From Larimichthys crocea (lineage: Eukaryota > Chordata > Actinopteri > Sciaenidae), in the NCBI RefSeq assembly GCF_000972845.2, contig NW_020852345.1, positions 226,357 to 290,356 on the forward strand: DNA of 64,000 bases, written 5' to 3'. The number at the start of each line of letters is the position of its first letter. Within the stretch, counting starts at the first letter, position 1. Shown piece by piece: positions 1-12,284 of the stretch. The notes under the pieces are model-generated. The model worked only from the letters and a program-made list of their open reading frames with translations, did no database searches and was not told where the DNA came from. The translations under genes and the position numbers were made by a program.

Positions 1-717
1 TAGACACTGTATGATTCCATTTATCGTAGACTGTTTCTAATTTTATATCAGCGGGATGTTTTACATACTATAAATACACCTGAAAGCATACCTGTGTTAT
101 GGTAGCTGAGGTGTTAAGTACACCACCACCTGTTGTATTTTGAACCATGGGACGCCAGTTCGCATCTCGGCCGTTGCACTCTTGCTGCATGTCATATTAT
201 GATTTTTAATTAAAATTAATGGATGACTGTTACCATAATATAATCCGTGTAATTCTCTTATTGTAACGTTCAACAAGAGATGGTGGGTGAATAGGCCAGG
301 CTACGTGATTAAAAAGGTATAATATAAAATACGCTATGATGATAATGACTTGAGGATAACATTGGTAGCCTATTTACGATGTACGATTCAGCGCTCAATG
401 CGTCTACGTATATATGTCTATGATTACTTCAGCGACGCCCCCTGACTAGGCATGATTAACCAATATTGATCCATATATAAGGCGCATCGGATTATAAGAC
501 GCTGGCTTTTGAGAAAATTGAAGGCTTTTAGGTGCGCCTTATAGTGCGGAATGCGAACCGGCGTCCCATGGTTCAAAATACAACAGGTAGCGGTGTACTT
601 AACACCTCGGCTACCATAACACAGGTATGCTTTCAGGTGTATTTATAGTATGTAAAACATCCCACTGATATAAAATTAGAAACAGTCTACGATAAATGGA
701 ATCATACGGTGTCTAAA
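1..717. mobile_element. Fold-back (MITE-like) element with about 165-bp terminal inverted repeats
   Basis: Bases 1 to about 165 reappear, reverse-complemented and with only scattered mismatches, at about 552-717. The left arm opens with TAGACAC and the right arm closes with GTGTCTA. The unique centre holds two related GC-rich stretches in opposite orientation, around 480-505 (GGCGCATCGGATTATAAG) and 530-552 (GGTGCGCCTTATAGTGCG). No transposase is encoded, so this looks like a non-autonomous DNA transposon. The window begins inside or exactly at the left arm, so the true left boundary and the target duplication cannot be seen. The superfamily is not assigned. Confidence 0.85.
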
Positions 718-859
718 CGACGATAACTCTTTTTAGAATTATTTAAGATTAATTATACATAAATAAACTGGCGTCTTAAATAGGTGACGATTCAAATAGC
801 TGGTTAGTATGGTAAATTGGTGTATTTTTAAGAAAGGCAGTTTTACAAACAGACCAGAC

Positions 860-931
860 TATGGGGAGGCTTGTAATCTCATTGTACTTGTATAATGACA
901 ATAAAGGCATTCTATTCTATTCTATTCTATA
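860..931 (+). repeat. Retroposon 3' tail ending in ATTCT pentamers
   Basis: A run reading TGACAATAAAGGC is followed by four or five copies of ATTCT (about 908-930). A polyadenylation-like AATAAA followed by short A/T-rich tandem units is typical of the 3' ends of fish non-LTR retroposons. Only the tail is recognisable and the family is not assigned. Confidence 0.45.
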
Positions 932-1049
932 TACCCGCCCCTGCGAAGTGCCCAAAAACCGTGAAGGAACACACCCAAGATTGGGCCAGACTCTAGCTGT
1001 CTCCCTATTGGCTGGTGAAACACACTAATTTAAGCGCAGGGCGGGACAT

Positions 1050-1285
1050 CCTTCAGTCTGTGCAGACACTTCAACCTGAGAGGACATGCTGTTTTGTGCG
1101 AGAGCATAAAAAATTTGAGAGCGCACAGGACATGTTTTGAGCGCGAGCACATTAGATCTGAGCGCGCACAGGACATGTTTTGAGTGCGAGCACATTAGAT
1201 TTGACTGTGAGCATAAAATGTGAGCACGAGGACAATAAATCTGAGCATGAGGAGAAATCATGCTCTCAAACTGAAAATGTGCGCT
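1050..1285. repeat. Degenerate tandem repeat, unit about 21-22 bp (about 43-bp higher-order unit)
   Basis: Variants of TTGAGCGCGAGCACATTAGA recur in tandem from about 1,085 to 1,260. One 43-bp double unit starting ACATGTTTTGAG occurs twice back to back (about 1,129-1,214). The 78-codon open frame on the minus strand here is a by-product of the repeat period and has a low-complexity Cys/Ser/Ala composition, so I do not call a gene. Confidence 0.55.
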
Positions 1286-2352
1286 CTTGAATAAAGATAG
1301 GATAATTCTTTCATATGCTGCTTTGTGTCCTGTGGAAAGCTGCTCTGGATTGTCACAAAGCAGATCTGCCTCTTATGATATGGCATTCTGTCTTGGTGGT
1401 TATGTTGTGACCTTTTAACAGCAGGTGTTTCGACTTTTCATAGCAGATGAAGCATGGTTGTAATTTACAACAGAAATGTTTAATTGAAATGCCCCAGTGC
1501 ACCATCATGGTGCTCTGCTGAGAATTCCAATGTTACAAATATGTGGAATTAAATGTGTGACTGTGAAAACAGAAAGGGACAAACAAGAAGACAGCAAAAA
1601 AAGAAGAAGAGGAGCTCACACAGCTAACATTAGTTATGGGAAGACATTACTGCTTTAATACTCAAAACGTGCTGGCAGACTGCAGAGTTCATGTGAAATA
1701 CACTCTTCTGTCCAAAGTGTGAAATGAAATTACAAAATAAGATTTGTTTTCAGGATATTGAGATAAAAATTTAGAGTCACTGATTTCTATATTTCTCTAT
1801 CTTATAGCCTCAGAACATTAGTGAGACATTTTTGGTAAGAACAATCGGAGCAGGCCTTTGTGTTGGCTGTGCCAGTACAGTTCAACTGTATCTTTCTATC
1901 TGCTATTGAGGGATTACAAGGAAATCTAATATGCAGTCCAGAGTTTAGCCTGTGGCTTCAGTCAATTACTGATGACAAAGCATTTGTAAGCAGCTGTGAG
2001 AATTATTTTGATACAGCATTAAATATCACTCTACTTATGTTCATTTATTTCAATTTATTTTTCTATTTCACACAGTATAGCAGGCTAGCTCATTCCTAGC
2101 ATCTGATTTTAGTGGATATAGTGGGAATACAACTGTGTATTTAGCGCTTATAAATGGATATAAATGGCACAAATGTATTATTAAAAGAAGAAATTTGAAT
2201 TGCTAAATTATTCATTTGAGATCAGGTAAATACACACGCTCACAAGAGGTTGCCATGGAAGGAACATTGCACAAATCAGAAATCAGGAAGAATAAAAATA
2301 CTAAAAGTCAAACATGAACAGTCTGTCAGCGGGTGACTCCATTAAAACCCTA

Positions 2353-2354
<2 letters not shown>

Positions 2355-2397
<43 letters not shown>
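2355..2397. repeat. (CT)n microsatellite
   Basis: An uninterrupted CT dinucleotide array of about 43 bp. A 26-bp (CA)n array (2,462-2,487) and a 42-bp (TG)n array (2,592-2,633) follow within 250 bp. Confidence 0.97.
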
Positions 2398-2399
<2 letters not shown>

Positions 2400-2461
2400 T
2401 AGTGGAAGTACGATCTGGCCTCATGCCTGTGTTTTGTTTGGCTCATGTTCTCTCTGTCACT

Positions 2462-2487
2462 CACACACACACACACACACACACACA
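2462..2487. repeat. (CA)n microsatellite
   Basis: An uninterrupted CA array of about 26 bp. Confidence 0.97.
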
Positions 2488-2588
2488 TCACGACAGCTGA
2501 AGTTGTGTCACTGCTGTGAAGAAAATGTGATAACATGTAGCCATAGTGTGTAAAACTGTGATATTATAAATACTACTGTGTGAGATAA

Positions 2589-2591
<3 letters not shown>

Positions 2592-2633
<42 letters not shown>
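2592..2633. repeat. (TG)n microsatellite
   Basis: An uninterrupted TG array of about 42 bp, opposite in orientation to the CA array about 100 bp before it. Confidence 0.97.
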
Positions 2634-2635
<2 letters not shown>

Positions 2636-2689
2636 TTTTACACAGTATAAAACTCTTATTACTGACTGATTCCAGTCTTCACTATGATT

Positions 2690-2905
2690 CAATTTGCCAT
2701 AATTACTGTGGCTCCGGCTAATAAAAAAGGGAAGAGAGGGAACGGCTAGAAATCGGTGTGAAGGTCAACTGGCAGTTAGCGGCATTCATTTTCATCTCAG
2801 TGTATTCATCTGGGGCGGCTAATGGCCCAATTTTCTCCCCCTAGCTCCTCAATAAATATTGCTGGAATTACAGGTTAAATAGCTAAATTAAATCATAACT
2901 ATTAC
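2690..2905. promoter_or_regulatory. Candidate conserved non-coding element in the bcl11b intron
   Basis: A complex, AT-rich stretch free of simple repeats, dense in homeodomain-type cores: CTAATAAAA near 2,718, GGCTAATGGCCC near 2,817, and TAAATAGCTAAATTAAATC near 2,874. This texture is typical of developmental enhancers in bcl11 loci. The call rests only on composition and location, and no alignment was possible. Confidence 0.3.
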
Positions 2906-3282
2906 AGAGGAGGGAGGGAGGAAGGCAGAGACAGGAGAGGGGCGAGGGAGTCAAATCTACACAATTAAGCAGGAAGCACAGATTGTGTACGATTAATGTA
3001 GCAAGAGAAGTGGCGTCAGATTATTGCGTCATATTATTACATACATAATTTTTCTCTGTGGCTGGCAGCAGAGGAGAAGACAAACACTGAGCTGAACTCC
3101 GCATGGAGGCTTTTACATTCAACTTACAGTTTCACTCTGTAAATTCCTTTTGAACTGCGGCTGTTGTTTTAACAATTCACACCAACTATACCAACTAAAA
3201 CATATATTAGAAACTGAATTTCATCACACAGAACATCTTTATACTCATCTATAAAACTTAAAACCTTCTTGCAGATTTAAGA

Positions 3283-3556
3283 TTGTAGGCTGGAGCCTAT
3301 CCCAGCTGACATTGGGTGAGAGGCGGGGTACATCCTGGACGAGTCGCCAGCTCATCACAAGACACACAGAGACAAACAACCATTCACACTCACATTCACA
3401 CCTACGGAAAATTTAGAGTCACCAATGAACCTGTTAAGGGAGGAAGTCACACAGACATGGGGAGAACATGCAAACTCCACACAGAAAGGCCCCATCTGAA
3501 CCAGGAACCTTCTTGCTGTGAGGCGACAGTGCTAACCCACGACACCACCATGCCTA
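3283..3556 (-). mobile_element. tRNA-derived fish SINE, minus orientation
   Basis: Read on the minus strand, this is a familiar percomorph SINE-like repeat. It begins with a promoter-like segment reading TGGTGTCGTGGGTTAGCACTG and then AGGTTCCTGGTTCAGATG, which resembles a pol III box B. It ends with the conserved CCCAGCTGGGATAGGCTCCA-type tail, seen here as GGCTGGAGCCTATCCCAGCT on the plus strand. A second copy in plus orientation lies at about 40,048-40,265, which confirms that the repeat is dispersed. Confidence 0.8.
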
Positions 3557-3639
3557 GATACACATACCTATGATAGAAATTAACTTTTCTGGATCATGTT
3601 CCATGATGCACAAAGAAAAAATAATCTAGTACTGGCTAT

Positions 3640-3910
3640 ACGTAAATGGAAACTGGTCTTGTATTTGTGTAGTATGTTTTGGCATTCACCCACACAGTCA
3701 TACACTGATGACAGAGGCTGGCATGCAAGGTGCTCATCATTAACTGCTCAGTAGAGGGCTTCTCCAAAGGAGTGGATAATTCCACACTTACCCCCATATG
3801 CACACACACACAAACACACACCAATAGCTAAGCTGATTTGGGGGCTCTGTAATTTGCCCATGGATGCTTCGACTGGACTGGGGTAGCTGGGAGAACCAAC
3901 AACCTTCCTA
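3640..3910 (+). mobile_element. Degraded retroposon fragment, same family as 8,885-9,080
   Basis: It contains ATTCACCCACACAGTCATAC, then an ACTGATGACAGAGGCTGGCA-type core and GCATGCAAGGTGC. The same order and words occur at 8,950-9,010. These are recognisable pieces of a widespread percomorph non-LTR/SINE 3' region. The copy is heavily diverged and has a short CA-rich interruption near 3,800. Confidence 0.6.
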
Positions 3911-6424
3911 GACAACCCACTCTACCATCTGATCTACAGCCACCACACGTGCTCCTGTGACTTCATCAAAAATGCAAATTTTCCTCTGCAGATTTTCTTT
4001 AAGGAACTGGCAGAGTCAAGGACAATGTACAAATATATCACTGCTTTATGCTGATATCACTGAAGATGTGTATGAGGACAAACACCACACATTATCTTTG
4101 AGACAGAGGTGAGCTGTTCTGTAGACAATGATTTCCTGTACTGGTTCAGTGGGTGGTCAGGATTATCAGTAACACTTTGTTCAGTGTCCTCCTCTCCACC
4201 ACAACAAAAAAATGGTTCAGGTGAAACAACTGGAGAAGAAGAGATGACTGGGTTGGACTGCCGAAACCACTGACAAGGGCACGTGAACGGGCATTGCTGG
4301 TCTATAAAGGTTCACAATTTTGACACAGACGTGTCTATTTTTGACCTTGAGACTATATTCTTTGTTTCTCTCAGTGAGGTGGTCCAAACAGAATGACCAC
4401 AGTTTAAGTCCTTATTCATCTTGCTCTCCCTTTCTCTCTTTCATCCGTGTGTCTGCGTTTCATTTCATCCCTCTGGTTAGTGTAGTACCCCCCTTTCTGT
4501 GTGCCTCCACTGTGATCTCTCAATCAAGAGTACAATGTGCTGTACAGTAGCCCCCAGTTCCCTCCATCCAATCAGAAGTAGATTAGAGACCTGAGCTGGT
4601 TTGCATACAGGAAGTACAACAGCAGGGCAGGTCTTGATGTAAGGAGGGCCAAAGTGCAGCAGAGGCATTTACATGCAGAACAAAGCTGACATGATCCAAG
4701 AGTACGGTGCACGTGTATGTACACACAGTTCCTCACTGCATTGGCTGATGTCTTGTTTATCATAGCACGATTACATGCAAATCAGATATGTGTGTTTCTA
4801 CCTCTGCAGACACAGTACACACTCTCTGTGGATGATCTGTATACTTACATCTGTACATTAAGAAGCAGAATTGTCTTTTTTGCTTGTGGACAGTTAAGAA
4901 GTGCTTATTCGGCGCATGTGTTTCCTCCTAATGAGATCATTTTAAAAAGCAGAGCTCATTTGGCGCCGACTTCCCACTATTCTTTAAGTAGTCTGTTTGT
5001 TTTGAATGAAGTGGTTTGAGCGCAGGGTTTTAACGTCATCCAACAGGCTTTTTATATCGTCTTTAATAGCTTGAGACTAAAATGACTACAGGACCACACA
5101 ACAGCAGCTTTAATTAAATCTCTCTAACTGTACGAAAATGAAAAATCACACTTTTTCTCTGACAGCACACTCACTATAGGCTTTATCTGCTGTGACTGAG
5201 GTGGTGATTCACTACAGCTACTTCACAGCTCCCAAAGCCCTGGTTGGCCAGACTAAAACCTCCTTCTGGGGAAAACTGAGTCATCTCTGAGCTCAGCTGA
5301 CCGCAGTCGCTGCTGGCTAAAGACCAAGAGGCAAACCCCAAACTCTTGCTGCTATACAGGCTGTTACTGTCAGCCTACATGCCACAAGCTGGGTTCCCAT
5401 CCAAGTTTGTTTATTTGCTTTTTTCTTTTTCTTTGTGAATGACGTGTTAAAACTGATTTTGATTTTTTTTTTTTTTTGAGGGGGGGGTATAAGGAATCTG
5501 AGAGAATAAAACAACACAACAGCTGAAAAGTGGTTGTTATTGTAGCCTCTCTGTCTGTCTGTCTGTCTCTAATATTCACACTAAACAAGACAATCAGATC
5601 ATCGCTGTTCCAGAGGTATGAAAACTTCATTTTGAATCACATTTACATTTATAACAATGCAAATTGCAAAACGTTCAGCCTACAACATAATTGATGACAT
5701 AATCAGTCAACACAGTAAATTAAAAAATATGTAATGACATTGTTTATTGCAAGACACAAAGGGCCAGTTTACAACAAGCTGCAGAGTCTTATTCATACTT
5801 GATGCCATTTTGGAGTCAGCACCTTTTAGCTGTGGAACATCTCTGATCTATCTTGATAACTTTGATTGGTTCAGTTTTTTTTGCAACCAGGAAAATTGCC
5901 TTCTACAAGCACAGCACCAGACCTAGGCCTGCTTGGAAGTTCAGGAATGAATCTCTTTCGGTGCATTAATTTCAGCAACATCATGTTTTAGTGAAACTGA
6001 CTTGACAGTTGGGCAGAAACAAAGTGAGTGTTGTTATCCCACAGAGCCAGTTGATCTCAAAAGGACTAGCCCAGATAAAAAAAGTTAACAGGTAGCATCT
6101 AAAGAATCAACATGAGCTGTGTTTATTTTTATTTGACTTCTTTCTGTAACTCTCTGTCCTTTACTCTTTCTCTACACAACCTTCTTTCATCCCAGCATGT
6201 GCTAAACTTTAGCACTACCACATCTTCTCTGCATGTTATCTAGCGAACAAAAGATTATGTGTGCAAAGTGTGTATGTGTGGGCATACAAGCCCTGAAAGT
6301 CATGGCAAGACAAGAAGGGGAGTGATGGGGAAGGGAGGAGGGAAGAAAAGGAAATGCATCTTTCACAAGACATGGCAGAATTGAGGATTCCTCAATGCTG
6401 TAATCAAAATGAGGTCCAATCCAA

Positions 6425-6425
<1 letters not shown>

Positions 6426-6499
<74 letters not shown>
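6426..6499. repeat. (TG)n microsatellite, 74 bp
   Basis: A perfect TG array of 37 units, one of the three longest in the window. Confidence 0.98.
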
Positions 6500-6500
<1 letters not shown>

Positions 6501-7714
6501 CCTGTTAACAAATTAGAGGGATTACCAGAAAAGAGTGCCAGAGCATACCAGCTAATCTCTCACACTGGCCCGCACCACTGCACCTGCAGAGTGTGTGTGT
6601 ACATGTATGTTTCTATGTGAGGGGTGTGGTGGCAGGAAGGGGCTCTGTAGGGGCATCATCCTCCCACATATACACCCCCTGGTGCCAGTGGCCTAATCCT
6701 GGACACACATACACACACACCTGGTCATTCTAAGGCCGTATTCAGACCAAATCAGGGAAAAAAGTCTAGCGATTGATTTGAGTGAGAGTACATTTAGGCT
6801 GCAGCAGAGCAGGCTGCACGGGATGCTGGAAAACGACTTGTGGTGAAAAAAGTTAAAACAGAATTAACTTTTGGATAGATGCAACCCCACGTCACACTGT
6901 CATGGCCACTTCAGTAATCAGACAAAATTACTCCAAAGTCAGCCCAAAATATCACTGGAACCAGGCCGAGTTCATGGACCAAGCTATGATACTGTCCCAG
7001 TTGTGTCCTAATTTGGTTCACTACAGAGCCTGTGGATTGTTTGATTTATGTGGTAACATGACTACTCTAGATTTAAGTCTACCTAGTTCAAATTCAACCA
7101 ATAACTTGACTCATTTCTAATTTCAAAGGGTGGTCACCCATGCCCATGACATGTCAGCCAAATCTTCTGTAATAAAATATGGCTCCCTAAACTGCAAAAG
7201 ATTTTATCTGCAAAGCAGTATCCAATACAACAGTTAGACTGCGACCACTTCACTTTTATCAGCACATAGAAAGAAGCATTTCAAAGCAAAGCCATTGTAT
7301 AAGTATAATATACAGTGCTGATTCAGAAATCTCTATACTGATAAATAAATATTCTGACTGCTGCTTCACTGTGTCTGTGACACTGTCTTTACTATGATTA
7401 AGTCCACCTTTGTTTTTCTGCCTTAAGTTTAAATGTCTGGGGGAAGTCACATGAAGTCACATGATGTGTTTAGGGAAATCCTACAGAAGGCAGCATAGAT
7501 GAAAACATTTGGTGGAATAAACACAGCATATGGAAAGAGAACAACAACCTGAGGCAGTGCAGCTTTTCTGTGGAGACTCACAGTCTGTTTGTCTTTTGAG
7601 CTTTAGTCATTGACATGTTGTCAGGTGAAGAGTTGGCTCGCTCTCTGCATCCACAATAGAGTAACTCTGCCATGAGTCTGATTTGACCGGGACAGTACTC
7701 CAACACATTTTTGG

Positions 7715-7744
7715 ATCTCTCTCTCTCTCTCTCTCTCTCCCTCT
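7715..7744. repeat. (CT)n microsatellite
   Basis: A short CT array. A second CT array lies at 8,019-8,042, with the long CA array between them. Confidence 0.95.
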
Positions 7745-7844
7745 GTCACCTGTCCTCCCATCCAAATCCTCTCCCTCCTTTCCTCCCCTTATATAAAGCT
7801 CGTCCAAATTACACACTGCCAAATGGGAGTCTCCTGGAACACAC

Positions 7845-7847
<3 letters not shown>

Positions 7848-7921
<74 letters not shown>
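7848..7921. repeat. (CA)n microsatellite, 74 bp
   Basis: A perfect CA array of 37 units. It is the inverted counterpart of the equally long TG array at 6,426-6,499. Confidence 0.98.
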
Positions 7922-7923
<2 letters not shown>

Positions 7924-8018
7924 CAGAGGCCCATCCCAGACTATGATGTAGCAGTGCCCCTCCTGTCTGAATAAGACATATTACAGCACTGCCTGACACT
8001 AGTGTTAAGAAGAAAAGA

Positions 8019-8042
8019 TCTCTCTCTCTCTCTCTCTCTCTG
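8019..8042. repeat. (CT)n microsatellite
   Basis: A CT array of about 24 bp that closes the 7.7-8.04 kb simple-repeat cluster. Confidence 0.95.
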
Positions 8043-8763
8043 ATCAGCTTCACCTTTTCAACTTTCAGCTTTCAGAGCGAAGCTTTGATCCTTTCCTGTA
8101 CTAACCTTTAAATTTGTTTTAATATCTCTAATATGATAGAATAGAAGAAGATATATTTGAGTTGACTAGTTTCACTTGTGGAGACAGAAGAAGAAAGAAA
8201 CAGTTTGCTGAGGTGGAAAAAGAGGTGAAGCAGAGGGGGGTGGGGGGAGGTAAAGATGTGTAGACTGTGGTCTGAGTGTTATGGTCAGACTCCACTTGTT
8301 TATACAGAAATGGCAGTGAGAAGAAAAAGCAGGGAGGGGTGGTGTAGGGGGGCAGGTCGAGGACGAGAGCAGATCCAGACCAGATGGAGGTTAGAGGAGG
8401 GCATGGAGGGAGGGATGAGGGGACAGGTCTGCTGGAAGCCCTTATAAGGTCTGGATGACTAGAGAGTTGTTGGAAGGCAGCAGAGCCACAGCAGAAACAT
8501 AGAATCTATACCTGCAGGCAGGATACAGTGCACACCTAAACTTAGTTTAACTAACATCACGTAATAATGTTCCAGTTCACAAGTTTAGGAATAATGGACC
8601 ACACTACAAACATGAGAGCCAAATCAAAAATGTGTTCATCTTTAAGGTTGATTTTAGAAATGATCAGGCTAGGACTCTTTTCAATTTTATCACATGATCT
8701 TCACATAATCTATCACCAGATACATTTCTATTTTTTTCTGAGCACTCAAAATAAATACAAATG

Positions 8764-8800
8764 TTATTATTATTATTATTATTATTATTATCATTATTAC
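8764..8800. repeat. (ATT)n microsatellite
   Basis: About 12 units of ATT with one TCA interruption. Confidence 0.95.
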
Positions 8801-8884
8801 TATAAAAAAATATAATACAGTTGATTATTAGAATAATAATAATCCATTTTTAAAAAGACAGGAACGGTAAAAAATATAGAAATG

Positions 8885-9080
8885 GACTGTACTTATACTG
8901 TATATCGCCTTTCTAGTCTTCCAACCACTCAAAGCACTTTACAGTACATATCTCATTCACCCATTCACACACATTCATACACTGATGGCATTAGCTGCCA
9001 TGCAAGGTGCCAAGTCTGCCTCTGAGCCACAGCCTTATCATCTTTGCAGAATGTGACAACCCTTCTGCCCACACCCAGGA
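8885..9080 (+). mobile_element. Non-LTR/SINE 3'-region fragment
   Basis: It reads TATCGCCTTTCTAGTCTTCC, then CACTCAAAGCACTTTACA, a CATTCACCCATTCACACACA-type segment, ACTGATGGCATTAGCTGCCA, and GCATGCAAGGTGCC. I recognise this as a widespread percomorph repeat. It shares the same ordered words with 3,640-3,910. It has no coding capacity. Confidence 0.7.
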
Positions 9081-12000
9081 GCCCCTGTAAGACACCTGTG
9101 GGAGTGTTGGTGCTACACAAGCTTCAGCTGCAGATAACTGCACAGCTAACTGGGAGTACTCTAATGGCAGCGGACATTACAGTTAGCAGTAGTTAGTGGC
9201 TACTTTAGCAACAAGAGAAGCTGTCTGTCAAACCCTAACTCTAATGATTTTTTGGCTTCTTGTATTTCCGTAACATTTTTTCTGTCCTGTAACTTGCTTA
9301 GCGACAGAATGAACCTTTCTTTTGACATACATAAACAGAGTATACCTTTGAGTGCAGTGCAGACATTGTTGCCAAAGCTCTTCAGTCTGTCTTCAACCAC
9401 ATCTCTGACGAAGATTAAACAGGCCTTTTCACACTAGCAACTTTTTCAGACAGACAGACAGACATCTCAGCCAATTATCATCCAGCTGTCAACAAATGGG
9501 ACTTTGAGAGAGAATCTGATATTCTGTGGTGAGAGCTAACAGTGCTTCAGCTGCATGTTACTATTAACACTGGTTGACTGTGAAAGTACAGGAGCTTGTT
9601 GGCTACAGCATTTTGGAACAGCGGACTAACCTCAGTTACAAAACAGACCTACAGCCAAATCTTTTCTATTTTTTCAGTCATTGTTACATGTATCTATCTA
9701 TATGAGTTTGTGTCCAATTCATTAAATTATTGCAACTGCTAATTCTCAGTCAGGAGTGTGGATAGTGGATAAAATATATTTCTGGACAAAATATGAAAGT
9801 CTCAACTTTTTTGTTCGAGGAGGGGAGAACAGAGGGGAAAGGAGCTCCTCGATACTCCGGCTGTCTCACTAACTGGAAGCAGGCCTGCTCCCATAACCAC
9901 TCCAATCTGTTTTCATTTGCTGAGCCTCATACCGTCAGACACGCATGCTCATACACTCATAGACACACACATACACACACAGTCTAGTATAGTCTAGTAA
10001 GGCTCCCTATCTCTTAAAGGAGAAATGCATTATTTCTATTTTGAACTAAAACACCATTGTCACATTATTAGTACACCATTCAGTCAGAGAAGTTTTTAAT
10101 TATTGTATATTTTATATAACATACCAAAGACCATTAGAGAAACATATCAAGACAAGAATAAGTGTGCACGCTGTAATGCATGCCACATCCTGCAATTGTA
10201 ACACATGGCAACATGCAGCCACATCCTGGGACATAATGCAACATTTGCCAAAGCAGCAGCACATGCTAAAACAAGTCTGAGCATGCTGCAGCTTCCTCTT
10301 TCACACTGTAACATCTCATAACATGCCATATCACACCAGGATGTTTCCTCTGTGCATTTGATAAAGAAGGCAACATGATAAGTGAAAACGTGAAGGCTAC
10401 AAAAGAAAGTGTTGAACAAAGAGGAACTGGAGAAAGCTCTTTGTCATTTGAGGACATGACTCTCTGAGAGACCTGGAAGGAGAGAGCTTCATAGTCATAG
10501 CTTAGCAGTCATACAGCAGCCAAAGGCAACAAAGATGTGAAGAGAAAGAGGGGAAAGATAGATGATGAATGAGAGTGAGAAAGAATGCTTTTAACTCATC
10601 CCTTAGACATAAGTTAACAACAGAGGTATTTTGGCTACAAAGAAATTAAGCCTGACTGGTCTATGGGGTTACCTCTCACAGCCATTTTTCACTGCAAGAA
10701 CTTTGTTAGGAGCTCTGGAACTTAGTCATGGTCCCTGGGTCTTTGTTCCTACCCAAGAATGCTAGAGAAAAGTAGCTGCATGCTGGAATCAGAGCTCTTT
10801 TATTTTTATGCTATTTATGTTTCTGGGTCATGTCAAAACTCAGGCTAAGCTCTGATTCTGGAGGGTAGTCCTTTTCTAATGTATTCTCGTTCATTCAGTC
10901 ACCTATCCCACTGATATTCTGTTCATGAGCACGCAACTATCATAGCAAGTGATTCCTGCCACCAAACGAGGGGGAGCAATGTTTGGGTTGCAGTATGCAA
11001 CCAAACACATTACTGCAAGACTGCTACATCTTGTATACTGCATTCATTCATCTTGCAGATAAGCACTTGCTATGGTCAACATTAAGGCATTAAAGGGTGG
11101 CATGAGAGATAAACTACAAAAGAAACCAAACTGAAACCTAGTTTTATTTGCTAAATGATTTCACATGTCAAACTAACTTTTAAATCTAAAATCTCTGTCT
11201 GTTTCTATATATTTTTATCATTTTCTCAACAACCTTTAATTTCACCAAATTCATACTCAGCAGGTGTGTTAAGGATCCAAAGAAGTGCAGTGTTGAATTT
11301 AGGGATGTGGAGATTTTCCGCCATTTTCTTTTTACTTACTTAAGTACTTACTAACTTTACTTTTTTTGTTTTTCTTTTTTTTTGCAACTCCTTTTTCTAC
11401 CAGTTGTTTTGGTACACTTCTTTTACATTACATATGTTTTTTCTGTCTGGAATATCCATGCCTCAGAGTCTCCTCAAATGATGTGGGTTTATTACAAAAG
11501 AAATCATATCTATTGATATCTGAGCTACTGCAACCACATTCTGTGGGCATGTAGCTCAGATGTGATGTCTGAGTGACTATGATAAAATTGGTAGCATTTG
11601 ACCAAGGCGGGTGATGCTGTAACTATAAAGGAGAACATCTCTGTCTGTCTATCTGTCTGTACAGTATGTATGTGTATAGAGGACCAAGCAAACAACTGGA
11701 TTGCTCTAAATGGACACGTACCATGAATGGGCACACCCCGACAAAGCTGCAAGCAATAATACAAGGAGCTCAGTTCTGAACCCAGCATGCTCCAAATGAG
11801 CACTGCACTACTAAATTTTCTATCAGTCACTTAGAAAGAACAACACAACAATCCTGTAGCTATCGTTGCCAAATACCAAAATAATATGCTAAACGAAGTC
11901 AACTAGTTTCAAATTTGTGGTTCCTCAGAAATACAAACCAAACTGTAGCAAATGACTTCAAGTTGCTGAGACTCCCCAGTGCCTCGATCTGTTTTCTGAG

Positions 12001-12222
12001 ATTTATTTAAATTGTGTGTTCATGTTTGTATGCACGGTCTGTCTGCCTTTAGTCTCTCTATAATACTTTTATTTCACAGATACGCACACACACAGTACTT
12101 GTGGCTAGTGTCAGTGTTGGTCAGAGCTAAGATTCCAGCCTGCTCCACTGCTCATTAGACTTAACACTGACCATTTAGGTCAAAGCATCCACTGCTGGAT
12201 CCAATCTGCTCATCTGAGTGTT

Positions 12223-12226
<4 letters not shown>

Positions 12227-12283
<57 letters not shown>
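12227..12283. repeat. (TG)n microsatellite
   Basis: A perfect TG array of about 57 bp. Confidence 0.98.

Positions 12284-12284
<1 letters not shown>

Noticed and set aside
7607..8053. 148-codon minus-strand open frame
   Set aside because: Most of it is translated CT and TG repeats (Val-Cys runs); it is not a gene. The same applies to the other Cys-Val or His-Thr frames at 18.1, 19.8, 25.8, 28.5 and 33.9 kb.
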